This document shows, piece after piece, positions 55,273-64,000 of a stretch of 64,000 nucleotides of DNA. Each line of letters opens with the position of its first letter. Within the stretch, counting starts at the first letter, position 1. This stretch comes from Oscillospiraceae bacterium. GTDB taxonomy: Bacteria; Bacillota; Clostridia; UBA1212. Location: the NCBI GenBank assembly GCA_015069195.1, contig SVJA01000004.1, forward strand, positions 74,978 to 138,977, in the 5' to 3' direction. A program made the position numbers and the translations under genes. Under the pieces are notes generated by a model. It saw only the letters and a program-made list of their open reading frames with translations. It had not been told where the DNA came from and did not search any database.

Positions 55273-58077
55273 TCAGATTTTGTTAAGAATTGCCATAACT
55301 TCAAGGATGCTCAAAGCGCCGCTTGTTTTGTTATTAACTGCAAGAGCAGCTTTTGCATAAGCACCTGTTACTTTAGAAGCATCTTTGACACCTGCCATAG
55401 CAGCAGTAGCGTCTGCAATGTTTACAGAACCATCACCGTCAACGTCTCCTTCGATAACTATATCGTAGGTTTTGTTACCTGCTGTGACTACCATACCTGT
55501 TCCGAGCGTAGCTGTATTTGCAACTGTTTCTCCGTCTTTTGTGATAGTAGCAGAAGTGCCGAGCAATGTTGTGAGTTCTACGATAGCAGAAGATACTTTT
55601 TTACCGCTGAGTGCTTCAATATCGCTTGTGTTAACTTTTACGATAACCTCGCCGACAGAAGCTTCCTCAATTACGAAATCGTATGAAGCGCTGTCTGCAT
55701 CAAACATAACGTTACCTAAGTTGTAAGTGCCTACACTGCCTTTGGCATCGTAAGCTATCCACAATGTGTAGTTACCTGCAGGAATTGTCTGTCCCTTCAT
55801 TGTACCGCCTACGGCAGAAGTTGTAATGTTTCCGCTACCGCTTTTAGCTGTAACAATTGTGTAGAGAAGTGAGCCTGTTGAACCGGGTTTCTGACCTTTT
55901 TCATAAAGTCCGACAAAGAACTCTGCGTTCTGTTTTGTACCCATATAGCTGTCAAGTCCTGAATAAGTGAACATAATGTCATCGCCCACTGCATATGCGG
56001 TAGCTCCGGGTTTAACTGTCGGAGATGTCGGTTTAGAAGAAGTAAATCTTATTGAACGGAGCCAGAGAACGCTGTTTGCGGCAGTTGTGCCGTCAAAGAA
56101 GTCGAATCTGATCGAGTTAAGATTTCCTGTCCACTTTGAAAGACCTGAAAGGTCTATAACATAATCATGCCACAATCCATCATTATTCCACTGCCAGCCT
56201 TTTGCACAATCTTCGGTAGCACCTGTGATAGAGCCGGGGCAGAGATACATTTTAGCATTTGTGTTGGACGCAGATGTCATAGCAGTTACGATCATATATT
56301 TATTTGTAGTAGCACTCATTGTGCCGAGCAAGCTGTAATCCATAGTGATGCTCGGGTCATCAGATGCAGATGCTGTGATTTTGAGCGCTGTATCACCTTT
56401 TTCTGTTGTAGCCAATGTAATTGTAGCTGCATTTAAAGAACCATTACTTACCCACTGTCCTGCTGCATCGCAGTCAAATACGACATCTGCCGGATCAAGC
56501 GATGAAGCGAAGTCCTGCTCGAATGTTACGGAAACTGTTACATCGGCCGCTTCCATAGTAAATTGGTAAACACAATCTCCACCATTATTCTTTATAGTCT
56601 GTGATGTACCGTAAACAAGGATTTTTGTAGCCTTATAACCTGCAGCCGGTGTAACCTGATAGTTAACTGTTGTACCTGGATAAACATCTGCCGATGTAAC
56701 ATTATTTCCGAAGTGAACAGTTCCTTGTCCTGCTGCTACTTTCGCTGTCGCTTTGTAGGTAGTAGGTCCCGGCGGAACACTGCCTCTGCCGTATGTGATA
56801 GCGGCTGCATGTGCATCTGAACCGCTTACAGTAATAGTAGCATTACCGTAAACATTACCTGCAGTATCAAATGTTACTACTTTAAATGTACCGGTAGAGC
56901 CGTATGCACCATAGTTTCCGCCAATCTTACCTGCTTGTAACTGTGTTGTGTAACCTTCTGCAGTAGCATTACCTATGTAATAGTATGCCGGAGCAGAGAA
57001 GTATGTAATAGCTGTAGATTTAGAGTAGCTTGTTGTAGAGTTTGCGAAAAGACCTACATATGAATTCGGTCGTGCACTGTCCGTACGGGCTACGATACCT
57101 GCCGGCAATGCGTATGATGCGGCAGAAGTATATGTCGCATTAGCGTGCCCTGCACCGCCTGTAGAGAAACCGACATTTATAGTACAATTTGCGGAAGGCA
57201 TTGTGAATGCGTAAATAGAAGGATTACCGCCGTTCTGAACAGAAAGAGCAGTACCGTTTACAGTAACGGATGTTACTTTGTAGCCGCTTGCCGGAACAGG
57301 TCTGAAGAATACTGTTGTACCTGCTGCGAATCTAGCAGAAGATACATCATCATAGAAAAATACCGATCCCTGACCACCTGCAACATTAGCTGTTGCTGTG
57401 TAGTTTGTGCAGGATGCTGTAGCTTTTGAAAGCAAGCACCACCAGTCTATTGTGAGATAGTGAGAGTTTATACCGCCGGTGAGCTCTGCCGCTGTCATCC
57501 AGTTACCGCCTGCTGATGAATGTCTTGTATCCCAGTTCGCAGCGGGATCGATAAGAAGATATCTGCCGGATGCAGAATCATAACCTGCGATACACATAAA
57601 GTGATTGTAAACGTGAACGATGGCAGTACCGCCGTTTTTTAAGTGGTTGATAAATCTGGTGTCACTTACCGTACCGTAATCCATTGTACCTACGGTGAAA
57701 CCATACTTAGCACCAAAAGCTGCCTGAAGAGCGGGATAGATAGTATATCTTGTAGTACCGGATGTACCGTATCCGCCTGTGCTGTACGCCCAAGTAAAAA
57801 GATCCTTCAACGAAATAATATTTCCGTTAAGGTGGTAAACGGCATTAACGATAGACATAATACCGCAACCGTTTTTCTGAATCGTACAACCTGCACCGCC
57901 TGACGGGTCATAGTTACCATAGTTTTGGTCAGTCTGGCGGAATACCTGATAGTTTAATGCTGAGCCTGCTGTCGCAGCTTCTGCTGTAATCGCGGTGTCG
58001 GAAAGTGTAACACCTGCGAAAACAGAAGTGACAACGAGACAAAGTGCAAGTAAAAAGCTTGTAATTCTCTTACTCAT
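55273..58077 (-). CDS. Giant secreted C39-like peptidase with beta repeats and dockerin-like module (paralogue A)
   Basis: 934 aa from ATG 58077. Signal peptide (cleavage near AEA, about 33-35). Residues about 43-225 are a C39-like papain-fold domain: YQVFRQTDQNYGNYDPSGG (oxyanion Gln), NGCGIMSIVNAVYHLNGN (C71), VHVYNHFMCIAGYD (His) and LLIDPAANW (Asp). An InlB-type beta repeat follows (about 235-315, with another at about 450-525), a further beta domain (about 325-440), a carbohydrate-binding-like beta-sandwich (about 535-690: MYLCPGSITGATEDCAKGWQWN-type, quoted in part as GSITGATEDCAKGWQW), another beta-sandwich (about 700-800), and a C-terminal module ending GDVDGDGSVNIADATAAM with one good calcium loop and a degenerate second repeat (LSILEVMAILNKI). 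Probably cell- or scaffold-attached. Confidence 0.88.
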   Translation of the reverse strand: MSKRITSFLLALCLVVTSVFAGVTLSDTAITAEAATAGSALNYQVFRQTDQNYGNYDPSGGAGCTIQKNGCGIMSIVNAVYHLNGNIISLKDLFTWAYSTGGYGTSGTTRYTIYPALQAAFGAKYGFTVGTMDYGTVSDTRFINHLKNGGTAIVHVYNHFMCIAGYDSASGRYLLIDPAANWDTRHSSAGGNWMTAAELTGGINSHYLTIDWWCLLSKATASCTNYTATANVAGGQGSVFFYDDVSSARFAAGTTVFFRPVPASGYKVTSVTVNGTALSVQNGGNPSIYAFTMPSANCTINVGFSTGGAGHANATYTSAASYALPAGIVARTDSARPNSYVGLFANSTTSYSKSTAITYFSAPAYYYIGNATAEGYTTQLQAGKIGGNYGAYGSTGTFKVVTFDTAGNVYGNATITVSGSDAHAAAITYGRGSVPPGPTTYKATAKVAAGQGTVHFGNNVTSADVYPGTTVNYQVTPAAGYKATKILVYGTSQTIKNNGGDCVYQFTMEAADVTVSVTFEQDFASSLDPADVVFDCDAAGQWVSNGSLNAATITLATTEKGDTALKITASASDDPSITMDYSLLGTMSATTNKYMIVTAMTSASNTNAKMYLCPGSITGATEDCAKGWQWNNDGLWHDYVIDLSGLSKWTGNLNSIRFDFFDGTTAANSVLWLRSIRFTSSKPTSPTVKPGATAYAVGDDIMFTYSGLDSYMGTKQNAEFFVGLYEKGQKPGSTGSLLYTIVTAKSGSGNITTSAVGGTMKGQTIPAGNYTLWIAYDAKGSVGTYNLGNVMFDADSASYDFVIEEASVGEVIVKVNTSDIEALSGKKVSSAIVELTTLLGTSATITKDGETVANTATLGTGMVVTAGNKTYDIVIEGDVDGDGSVNIADATAAMAGVKDASKVTGAYAKAALAVNNKTSGALSILEVMAILNKI

Positions 58078-58084
58078 AATGTAG

Positions 58085-58127
58085 TTTGTCACGCAAAAAC
58101 GAGCGTAACAAAAAGTCACATCCTTTC
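58085..58127 (-). promoter_or_regulatory. Shine-Dalgarno, hairpin, start region of paralogue A
   Basis: On the minus strand AAAGGATGTGA (10 of 11 to the ideal site) is followed 3 nt later by a 10-bp hairpin with an 8-nt loop, then 7 nt and ATG 58077. With the hairpin looped out the spacing becomes normal (10 nt). Confidence 0.7.
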
Positions 58128-58195
58128 TTTTTTATCAAATAAAAACAATAAACGAGCATGGCTAAAAAGCCATTTTTACCTATTCTATTGAAAAT

Positions 58196-58225
58196 ATTTT
58201 ACTATAATAATGGTTGTGTTGTCAA
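58196..58225 (-). promoter_or_regulatory. Promoter of paralogue A
   Basis: TTGACA (58220-58225), 18-bp spacer, TAAAAT (58196-58201) on the minus strand. It begins right after the terminator of paralogue B. Confidence 0.65.
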
Positions 58226-58227
58226 CA

Positions 58228-58264
58228 AAAAGGGCTTAGAGGATACATTCCTCTAAGCCCTTTT
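58228..58264 (-). terminator. Terminator of paralogue B
   Basis: 16-bp perfect stem 58228-58243/58249-58264 with a T tract on the minus strand. Confidence 0.88.
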
Positions 58265-58290
58265 ATGAAAAGTTAATATGTTGTTTATGA

Positions 58291-60858
58291 TTAAATCTTA
58301 TTGAGAATTGCCATTACTTCAAGGATGCTCAAAATGCCTTTTGTCTTGTTATTGCAAGCCAAAGCGGCTTTGGCATATGCACCTGTAATCTTTGTTGCAT
58401 CTTTGACTCCTATCATAGTTGCAACAGCATCTGCTATATTTACAAGTCCGTCTCCGTCAACATCACCTTCGATTATTATGTCATAAGACTTGCCGTTTGA
58501 GGTAGCAACCATACCTGTTCCGAGAGTAGCAGTGTTTGAAACTGATTCACCGTTTTTTGTAATGGTAGTTGTTGCCCCAAACAATGAGTTAAGTTCTGTA
58601 ATTGCCGAAGCTACTGTTTTTCCGCTGGCTGCCTCAATATCGCTTGTGCCTACTTTCACAATAACATCTTCTGTAGTATCTTCTTCTGTTCCGTCTTGGG
58701 TACCGTCTTCTGTGATAACAAAGTCATAAGAAGCACTGCTTGTTGCAAACATAACGTTATTCAAGTTTGTGCTATCCGTAGAGCCTGTTCCGTCATATGC
58801 AAGCCACAAAGTGTAGTTTCCTGCAGGAATTGAAGATCCGAATAATGTTCCTCCTACTGCTGTCTTGGTAAGGTTTATGGTGCCGCTTGTAGCAGTAACG
58901 AATGTGTAAAGGCTGGAACCGATTGCTCCCGGCATTTCACCTTTTTTGTAAAGACCAACAAAGAACAGTGCACCTTGCTCTGTTTCTTTATAACTTTCAA
59001 GTCCTGAGTAAGTGAATGTAATGTCCTGACCTGCTGTGATGCTCGGTGAACCGGCTGTTACGGTCGGTGTACTCGGTTTTGATGTAAGGAATCTTATGGA
59101 TCTGAGCCAAAGCTCACTGCCTGTTGCAGTTGTTCCGTCAAAATAGTCAAAACGTATGGAATTGAGATTTCCGGTGAATGTGGAAATACCTGAAAGGTCA
59201 ATTATATAATCGTGCCACAAACCGTCATTATTCCACTGCCAGCTCTTTGCACAATCCTCTGTCGCACCTGTGATAGAACCGGGGCAGAAATACATTTTGG
59301 CATTCTTATTGGAGGCGGATGTCATAGCGGTAACTATCATATATTTGTAGTTATCTGTATTAAGCTCCGGAAGCAACGAGTAGTTAAGTGTAAGACCGGG
59401 ATCATCCGATGCCGCTGAAATAAGGCTGAGCGCAGTATCATTTTTGGGAGTTACCGAAAGACTAACCGTAGTAGCATTTGCATAGCCGACGCTCGCCCAG
59501 TATTTTGATGTGGAATTATCAAAAACTATATCAGCAGGATCTATAGTGGAATAGTCAATCGTTTCGGGAATATATGTAATGGTCGCAGCGTGTGCGTCCG
59601 TTCCGGAAACAGTAATAGTTACAATATTTGTAACAACGCTTCCGGATGCCGTAAATACCAATACTTTATAAGTACCTGCGACACCGTGTTCACGGAATTT
59701 TCCTCCTCTGAAACCTGTCTGCATATTCAAAGTAGTACCAATAGCTTCCGCATTCTTGTCATAGTATTGTGACGGTGCAGAGTAATAGAAAATGGAGTTT
59801 TCTATGGAATAGTTTGTTTCTGTAGACTTGAAAAGTCCTACAAAAGAATCCGGAGTAGCACTATCTGTACGGACAACGATGCCTTCGGGGTGTGTGAATG
59901 TCGCTGAAGAAGTAAGCATCGAATTCGGCAAAGTCGCTCCTCCTGTTGTAAAGTTAACCGTAACGGTAGCATTAGCTGAAGGCATCACGAATGAATACAT
60001 ATCGGGGTTGCCGTTGTTTGTCACAGGAATAGAAGTGCCGTTTAAATTGATCGATGATACTTTGTAACCGCTTGCAGGAACAGGTCTGAAAAATACTGTA
60101 CCGCCTGCTGCAAATTTTGATGTCGATACATCATTGTAGAAGAATACAGAACCTGAGCCTGAACCTACAGTCGCTGTCGCTGTATAGTTTTTACAAGTAG
60201 AGGATGCCTTGGACAAAAGACACCACCAGTCGATTACAAATCGTTCTGATTCTATACCGCCTTCAAGTTCGTCTGCTGTCATCCAGTTACCTGATATAGA
60301 AGACTCTCTTGCCCAGTTCGGTGCAGAGTCTATAAGAAGAAATCTTCCCGATGCCGGGTCGTAGCCTGCAATACACATAAAGTGACGGTAAACGTGAACG
60401 ATAGCGACACCTCCGTTTTGGATATGTGATATAAATGCCGGATCAGTGACTTTTGCATATTTTCTGGTACCGACGGTGAAACCGTACTGAGAACCGAATG
60501 CTGCCTGAAGATTAGGATAAATAATATCTCTATATGTACCGCTGGAACCGAAACCTCCTGTGCTGTAAGCCCAGTCAAAAAGTTCCTTTAAAGGAATAAT
60601 ATTTCCATTCAAATAATAAACTGCATTAACGATAGACATAATACCGCAGCCTTTTTCTCTGATAGTAGAGGTTGTACCGCCTGACGGGTCATAGTTTCCG
60701 TAAACAGGTTCTGTCTGACGGAAAACCTGATAGTTTACCGCTGATGTAGCCGCCTCGGAGGTCATGCTGACTTCTTTGCCTGAAAGCTCTGCCACACCTG
60801 CAACCGATGTAATCACAAGGCAAAATGCAAGTAAAAAGCTTAAAATTCTTTTGGTCAT
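58291..60858 (-). CDS. Giant secreted C39-like peptidase with beta repeat and dockerin-like module (paralogue B)
   Basis: 855 aa from ATG 60858, chosen because MTKRILSFLLAFC aligns with MSKRITSFLLALC of paralogue A; ATGs at 60873 and 60864 lie in or at the edge of the upstream hairpin. Same order as A but with one InlB-type repeat fewer: signal, C39-like domain (C71 in KGCGIMS, His in VYRHFMCIAGYD, Asp in LLIDSAPNW), beta repeat, beta domain, carbohydrate-binding-like domain (about 460-615), beta-sandwich, and GDVDGDGLVNIADAVATM with the degenerate repeat LSILEVMAILNKI. The equal position of C71 in both supports recent duplication. Confidence 0.88.
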   Translation of the reverse strand: MTKRILSFLLAFCLVITSVAGVAELSGKEVSMTSEAATSAVNYQVFRQTEPVYGNYDPSGGTTSTIREKGCGIMSIVNAVYYLNGNIIPLKELFDWAYSTGGFGSSGTYRDIIYPNLQAAFGSQYGFTVGTRKYAKVTDPAFISHIQNGGVAIVHVYRHFMCIAGYDPASGRFLLIDSAPNWARESSISGNWMTADELEGGIESERFVIDWWCLLSKASSTCKNYTATATVGSGSGSVFFYNDVSTSKFAAGGTVFFRPVPASGYKVSSINLNGTSIPVTNNGNPDMYSFVMPSANATVTVNFTTGGATLPNSMLTSSATFTHPEGIVVRTDSATPDSFVGLFKSTETNYSIENSIFYYSAPSQYYDKNAEAIGTTLNMQTGFRGGKFREHGVAGTYKVLVFTASGSVVTNIVTITVSGTDAHAATITYIPETIDYSTIDPADIVFDNSTSKYWASVGYANATTVSLSVTPKNDTALSLISAASDDPGLTLNYSLLPELNTDNYKYMIVTAMTSASNKNAKMYFCPGSITGATEDCAKSWQWNNDGLWHDYIIDLSGISTFTGNLNSIRFDYFDGTTATGSELWLRSIRFLTSKPSTPTVTAGSPSITAGQDITFTYSGLESYKETEQGALFFVGLYKKGEMPGAIGSSLYTFVTATSGTINLTKTAVGGTLFGSSIPAGNYTLWLAYDGTGSTDSTNLNNVMFATSSASYDFVITEDGTQDGTEEDTTEDVIVKVGTSDIEAASGKTVASAITELNSLFGATTTITKNGESVSNTATLGTGMVATSNGKSYDIIIEGDVDGDGLVNIADAVATMIGVKDATKITGAYAKAALACNNKTKGILSILEVMAILNKI

Positions 60859-60865
60859 CCCCATA

Positions 60866-60908
60866 TTTGTCATACAACAAGTTGTATGACAAAATTCACC
60901 TACTTTCT
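60866..60908 (-). promoter_or_regulatory. Shine-Dalgarno, hairpin, start region of paralogue B
   Basis: AAAGTAGGTGA (10 of 11 to the ideal site), 2 nt, a 13-bp perfect hairpin with a 2-nt loop, then 7 nt and ATG 60858. Looping out the hairpin leaves 9-nt spacing. Confidence 0.75.
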
Positions 60909-60973
60909 GTCAATTTTATTAAACAATAATATGAATCAATGCGGTACAAGCCCGCCGCTTGAAAACTAAATTG

Positions 60974-61003
60974 ATTGTACTTTAAAGGCGGCGGGCTTGT
61001 CAA
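60974..61003 (-). promoter_or_regulatory. Promoter of paralogue B inside an inverted repeat
   Basis: TTGACA (60998-61003), 18-bp spacer, TACAAT (60974-60979) on the minus strand. A 13-bp inverted repeat (arms about 60948-60960 and 60988-61000) has one arm over the -35/spacer and the other in the early transcript. Confidence 0.65.
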
Positions 61004-61011
61004 TATAAAGA

Positions 61012-61047
61012 GCGGAGCGTGAAGCCCACGAGGGCTTCACGCTCCGC
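61012..61047 (-). terminator. Terminator of the right-edge giant gene
   Basis: 16-bp perfect stem 61012-61027/61032-61047 with a 4-nt loop, followed on the minus strand by CTTTATATT. Confidence 0.8.
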
Positions 61048-61084
61048 AACCTAAATTCTACGGATTTTGAAAAAATCTTTTTAA

Positions 61085-64000
61085 TTATTTAAGTGCATTA
61101 AGAAGAGCCATAACATCAAGAATACTGAGGTTTCCGGAAGTTTTTCCTGAATGCTCGAATGCAGCATCTTTGTGCGCTCCGGCAAGTTTTGAAGTGCCGA
61201 GTACATCTGCCATAACCGCACTTGCATCAGCTTGTGTAACATCGCCGTCACCATTGACATCGCCTTTGATTACAACTGTATATGTCTTTGTACCTGCGGT
61301 AACAATCATACCTGTGCCGAGCTTTGTTGTATCTGCTACTGTCTCACCGTCTTTAGTGATTGTTACAGATGCTGTGCTGAGTGATGATTTAAGTTCTGCG
61401 ATAACATCAGATGCCTTTCCGCCGCGTTCGACAAATACGGAAGATTTTCCTGAAGATGCGCCTGTGCCTACTTTGTCAACTACTGACGTAGTCGGAGTTG
61501 CGATCTTCTTAAATGTAGCAGTAACAGTAGAAGTTGCCTTTACAGTAAATGTGGTACCTGAAATCGCGGTACCATTTACAAGGATCTGATTAAGCTCGTA
61601 ACCTGTGTTAGGCGTAGCTGTAACTGTAATCGTTGTACCATAGTCAACTGTACCTGTCTTACTGAGTGTAACTTTACCATTGGAAACTGTACCTACAGAA
61701 ACTGAGTATGTGAGTTTTGTAAATGTAGCAGTAACAGTGGAAGCCTTTGTTACAGTAAATGTGGTACCTGAGATAGCAGTGCCGTTTACAAGAATCTGGT
61801 TAAGCTTGTATCCTGTAGCCGGAGTTGCAGTAACGGTAATTGTCGTGTTGTAATCAACATTTCCTGTCTTGGAAAGTGTAACAGTACCGTTTGATACAGT
61901 ACCTACAGAAACCGCATACTGGATTTTTGCAAATGTGACAACAACGGTTGTAGCTTTTGCAGGCATTGTCAAAGTGTAAGTAGCAGCAGCTCCGCTGTTT
62001 GTAACAGTAACCGCGGTACCGTTTACTTTGATAGAAGAAACTTTATAGCCTGTAGAAGGTGTAACGGTATAAGTTACGGACGCTCCTGATTTACCTGTAA
62101 TCGATGTGCTGCCGTTGCTGAATTTGACAGTACCGCTGCCGCTTGAAACAGATGCCGTAGCAGTGTATGTCGCTTCAGAAATCGTAAAGCTGTAAGATGT
62201 AGCAGATGCATCAAACATAACATTTCCTATGTATGAATTTTCAACTAAGCCTGATGCGTCATAAGCTATCCAAGCTACATATTCTCCTGCGGGGAGGTTC
62301 TTTCCTGCCATCGGACCACCTGATGCACCTGCAGGGAATGTAAGTGAACCGCTCGTGCCTGTTGTAGCTGCCCACATCTGTGAATCTACAGAACCGGGTT
62401 TTTCTCCTTTTTTATAAATACCTATGAAAGGAATCTGTTTCTGTGCAACAGAGCCATAGCTTCCGAGACCGGAGTAATTCAAAACGATGCTTTCACCGAT
62501 AGTGTAAGCAGTCTTATTTGTAGTTACTTTCGGTGCAGACGGAGCTGCTGTGAGGAATCGTATTGAACGGATATAAATAGTTGTGTCTTTAGCTACTGTT
62601 TCATTGAAGTAGTCAAGTCTTATGCTGTTAACTTCACCTTTCCAATTTGAAAGAGCAGAGAGGTTAATAACATAATCATGCCACAAACCGTCATTATTCC
62701 ATGTTATTGCGGTTGCGCAGTCTTCCGTAGCACCTTCAATACTGCCTGCAGAAAGATAAAGTCTTGCCTTTGTTATACTTGAAGTGGTCTGCGCTGTGAT
62801 AATCATGTACTTGTAATCAGTTGCATTAAGTGAACCGAGCACATTGAAGTCCATGTTGAACCAAGGATCATTTGATGCAGTTGATTTTGCTACCATACAC
62901 AAATCGCCCTTAGGAGATGTTCCGAGTGAAATATTTGAATCATTTGTATTTGATTTTAATACCCATTCTACTGCTGCCGGAGTATCAAACACGATGTCGC
63001 TCTCCGGTATTGTATTTGCATTTATATATTTAGCATAGGACGTATGTACAGAAACATATGCATATTGGCCTTTGTATATAATTTTTGCCCAATAAGTGTC
63101 CACTATTTCAAGTGCTGTGATACGTGTTCCGTTCGGAATTTCTGCGAGGACAGTACCTGTAGTAGGAGCAGTTCTTACACTCATAACACCATCTGAACTT
63201 GCAATTTCATAAACACCTTTTTCATAATTGTTTTTCGCAAATGTAACTTCGATTACTGTATTTTTCGCAGGCATTGTGAACTGATAAACATAGTCACCGC
63301 CGTTGTTTTTGATAGTAACTGCAGTACCGTTCACCTTGATTGAAGAAGCTATGTAACCTGTTGCCGGAGTAACCTGGTAGTTTACTGTCTGACCTACTGT
63401 GGCAGTAGCAGAAGTTACATTATCTCCGAAGTGAACGCTGCCGCTACCGCTTATAACTTTTGCTGTAGTAGTGTAAAGAATTTTTTCAAATGTAACGGAA
63501 ACAGTTGTAGCCTTTGCCGGCATAGTAAACTGATAAACGCAATCAGCTCCGCCGTTCTGGATTGTAACAGAAGTTCCGTTCACAAGAATCTTAGATACTT
63601 TATAGCCTGCTGCAGGTGTTGTCTGGTAATTTACTGTCTGACCTACTGTAGCAGTCGTAGAAGTCACATTGTTTCCGAAGTGAACGCTGCCGCTACCGCC
63701 TGCAACTTCTGTCTTTAAGGTGTATGCCGATGCTCCTATTGTGAAATAGCAATACGCGCTCGAACTTGCAAACATAGCATTATTAAGGTTTGCCGAAGAT
63801 GCTGAGCCCTTTCCGTCATAAGCAATCCACATCATATATTCGCCTGCAGTAAGACCTGCACTTGTAAGTCCGCCGCCCGCATTTGCTCCTGACGGGAATG
63901 AAATCGAACCGCTTGTTCCGGTTGTAGCAGCCCAATACAAAGAACCTACTGATCCGGGCTTCTGTCCTTTTTTGTAAAGACCTACAAATGGAACAGCATT
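61085..64000 (-). CDS. Giant secreted multidomain protein with SH3 and dockerin-like modules (5' end outside window)
   Basis: The frame is open to base 64000 with no plausible start, so the N-terminus is beyond the window (at least 971 codons here). In protein order: beta-sandwich (ends about 63740), two tandem InlB-type repeats sharing GSGSVHFG and TVNYQ (about 63230-63735), an SH3b domain (about 63010-63225, MSVRTAPTTGTVLAEIPNG), a carbohydrate-binding-like domain (about 62560-63000), a second beta-sandwich (about 62180-62530), three further repeats (about 61490-62170; two share SVGTVSNG and LNQILVNGTAISGTTFTV), and a dockerin-like end with GDVNGDGDVTQADASAVM and LSILDVMALLNALK. Domain set matches paralogues A and B; whether it also starts with a C39 domain cannot be seen. 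Confidence 0.88.
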   Translation of the reverse strand, partial: NAVPFVGLYKKGQKPGSVGSLYWAATTGTSGSISFPSGANAGGGLTSAGLTAGEYMMWIAYDGKGSASSANLNNAMFASSSAYCYFTIGASAYTLKTEVAGGSGSVHFGNNVTSTTATVGQTVNYQTTPAAGYKVSKILVNGTSVTIQNGGADCVYQFTMPAKATTVSVTFEKILYTTTAKVISGSGSVHFGDNVTSATATVGQTVNYQVTPATGYIASSIKVNGTAVTIKNNGGDYVYQFTMPAKNTVIEVTFAKNNYEKGVYEIASSDGVMSVRTAPTTGTVLAEIPNGTRITALEIVDTYWAKIIYKGQYAYVSVHTSYAKYINANTIPESDIVFDTPAAVEWVLKSNTNDSNISLGTSPKGDLCMVAKSTASNDPWFNMDFNVLGSLNATDYKYMIITAQTTSSITKARLYLSAGSIEGATEDCATAITWNNDGLWHDYVINLSALSNWKGEVNSIRLDYFNETVAKDTTIYIRSIRFLTAAPSAPKVTTNKTAYTIGESIVLNYSGLGSYGSVAQKQIPFIGIYKKGEKPGSVDSQMWAATTGTSGSLTFPAGASGGPMAGKNLPAGEYVAWIAYDASGLVENSYIGNVMFDASATSYSFTISEATYTATASVSSGSGTVKFSNGSTSITGKSGASVTYTVTPSTGYKVSSIKVNGTAVTVTNSGAAATYTLTMPAKATTVVVTFAKIQYAVSVGTVSNGTVTLSKTGNVDYNTTITVTATPATGYKLNQILVNGTAISGTTFTVTKASTVTATFTKLTYSVSVGTVSNGKVTLSKTGTVDYGTTITVTATPNTGYELNQILVNGTAISGTTFTVKATSTVTATFKKIATPTTSVVDKVGTGASSGKSSVFVERGGKASDVIAELKSSLSTASVTITKDGETVADTTKLGTGMIVTAGTKTYTVVIKGDVNGDGDVTQADASAVMADVLGTSKLAGAHKDAAFEHSGKTSGNLSILDVMALLNALK

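Noticed and set aside
56345..57903. Plus-strand frames antisense to the giant peptidase genes
   Set aside because: Compositional shadows of Thr/Ala/Val-rich repeats, without ribosome binding sites.

Overview
The window reads as chromosomal DNA of an AT-rich, endospore-forming member of the Clostridia (Bacillota). The grounds are a PolC-type replicative polymerase, a SigK-like sporulation sigma factor, YabP/YabQ, a SpoVB-like flippase, RNase Y, strong AAAGGAGG-type ribosome binding sites with frequent TTG and GTG starts, a sortase-assembled pilus locus, and secreted proteins ending in dockerin-like modules. An anaerobic gut or rumen commensal is likely; I cannot fix the genus. There are no rRNA or tRNA genes, insertion sequences or CRISPR arrays. 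One tmRNA is present.

Layout. 1-8 kb: two lipoproteins (one cut by the left edge), a PolC that lacks its proofreading exonuclease domain, and a cytoplasmic GH78-like glycosidase. 8-9.4 kb: sigK-like and cdd. 9.5-18.4 kb: one pilus operon (coiled-coil protein, signal peptidase I, large LPATG adhesin with a degenerate CHAP domain, LPETG major pilin, class C sortase, PPHTG minor pilin, and a sortase-fold protein that has lost its catalytic residues). 18.4-24 kb: Fur-type box and feoAB, with an unusual run of inverted repeats inside feoB, then three membrane proteins of unknown function. 24-33 kb: purC, an MBL-fold hydrolase, rny, smpB-ssrA, a membrane-bound HTH regulator, cysK and a VanW-like protein. 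33-41.5 kb: a conserved minus-strand block rpsB-tsf / pyrH-frr-uppS-cdsA-dxr-rseP-ispG, joining translation to isoprenoid, phospholipid and envelope synthesis. 41.7-46.2 kb: yabP-yabQ-ftsB-S1 protein-rhomboid, and spoVB converging on them. 46.4-53.5 kb: mixed small genes (esterase, CarD, ribbon-helix-helix, TetR, pyruvate kinase, GIY-YIG). 53.7-64 kb: a secretome island with an SH3-C39 protein, a cysteine-rich DUF1540-like peptide and three very large secreted multidomain proteins, two of them beginning with a C39-like cysteine peptidase and all three ending in a dockerin-like module. The third runs off the right edge.

The observations that most deserve follow-up are: PolC without its exonuclease; two apparent pseudoenzymes (CHAP and sortase) in one pilus operon; six consecutive inverted repeats inside the feoB coding sequence; and two giant paralogues whose strong Shine-Dalgarno sequence is separated from the start codon by an unrelated hairpin placed exactly 7 nt before the ATG in both.
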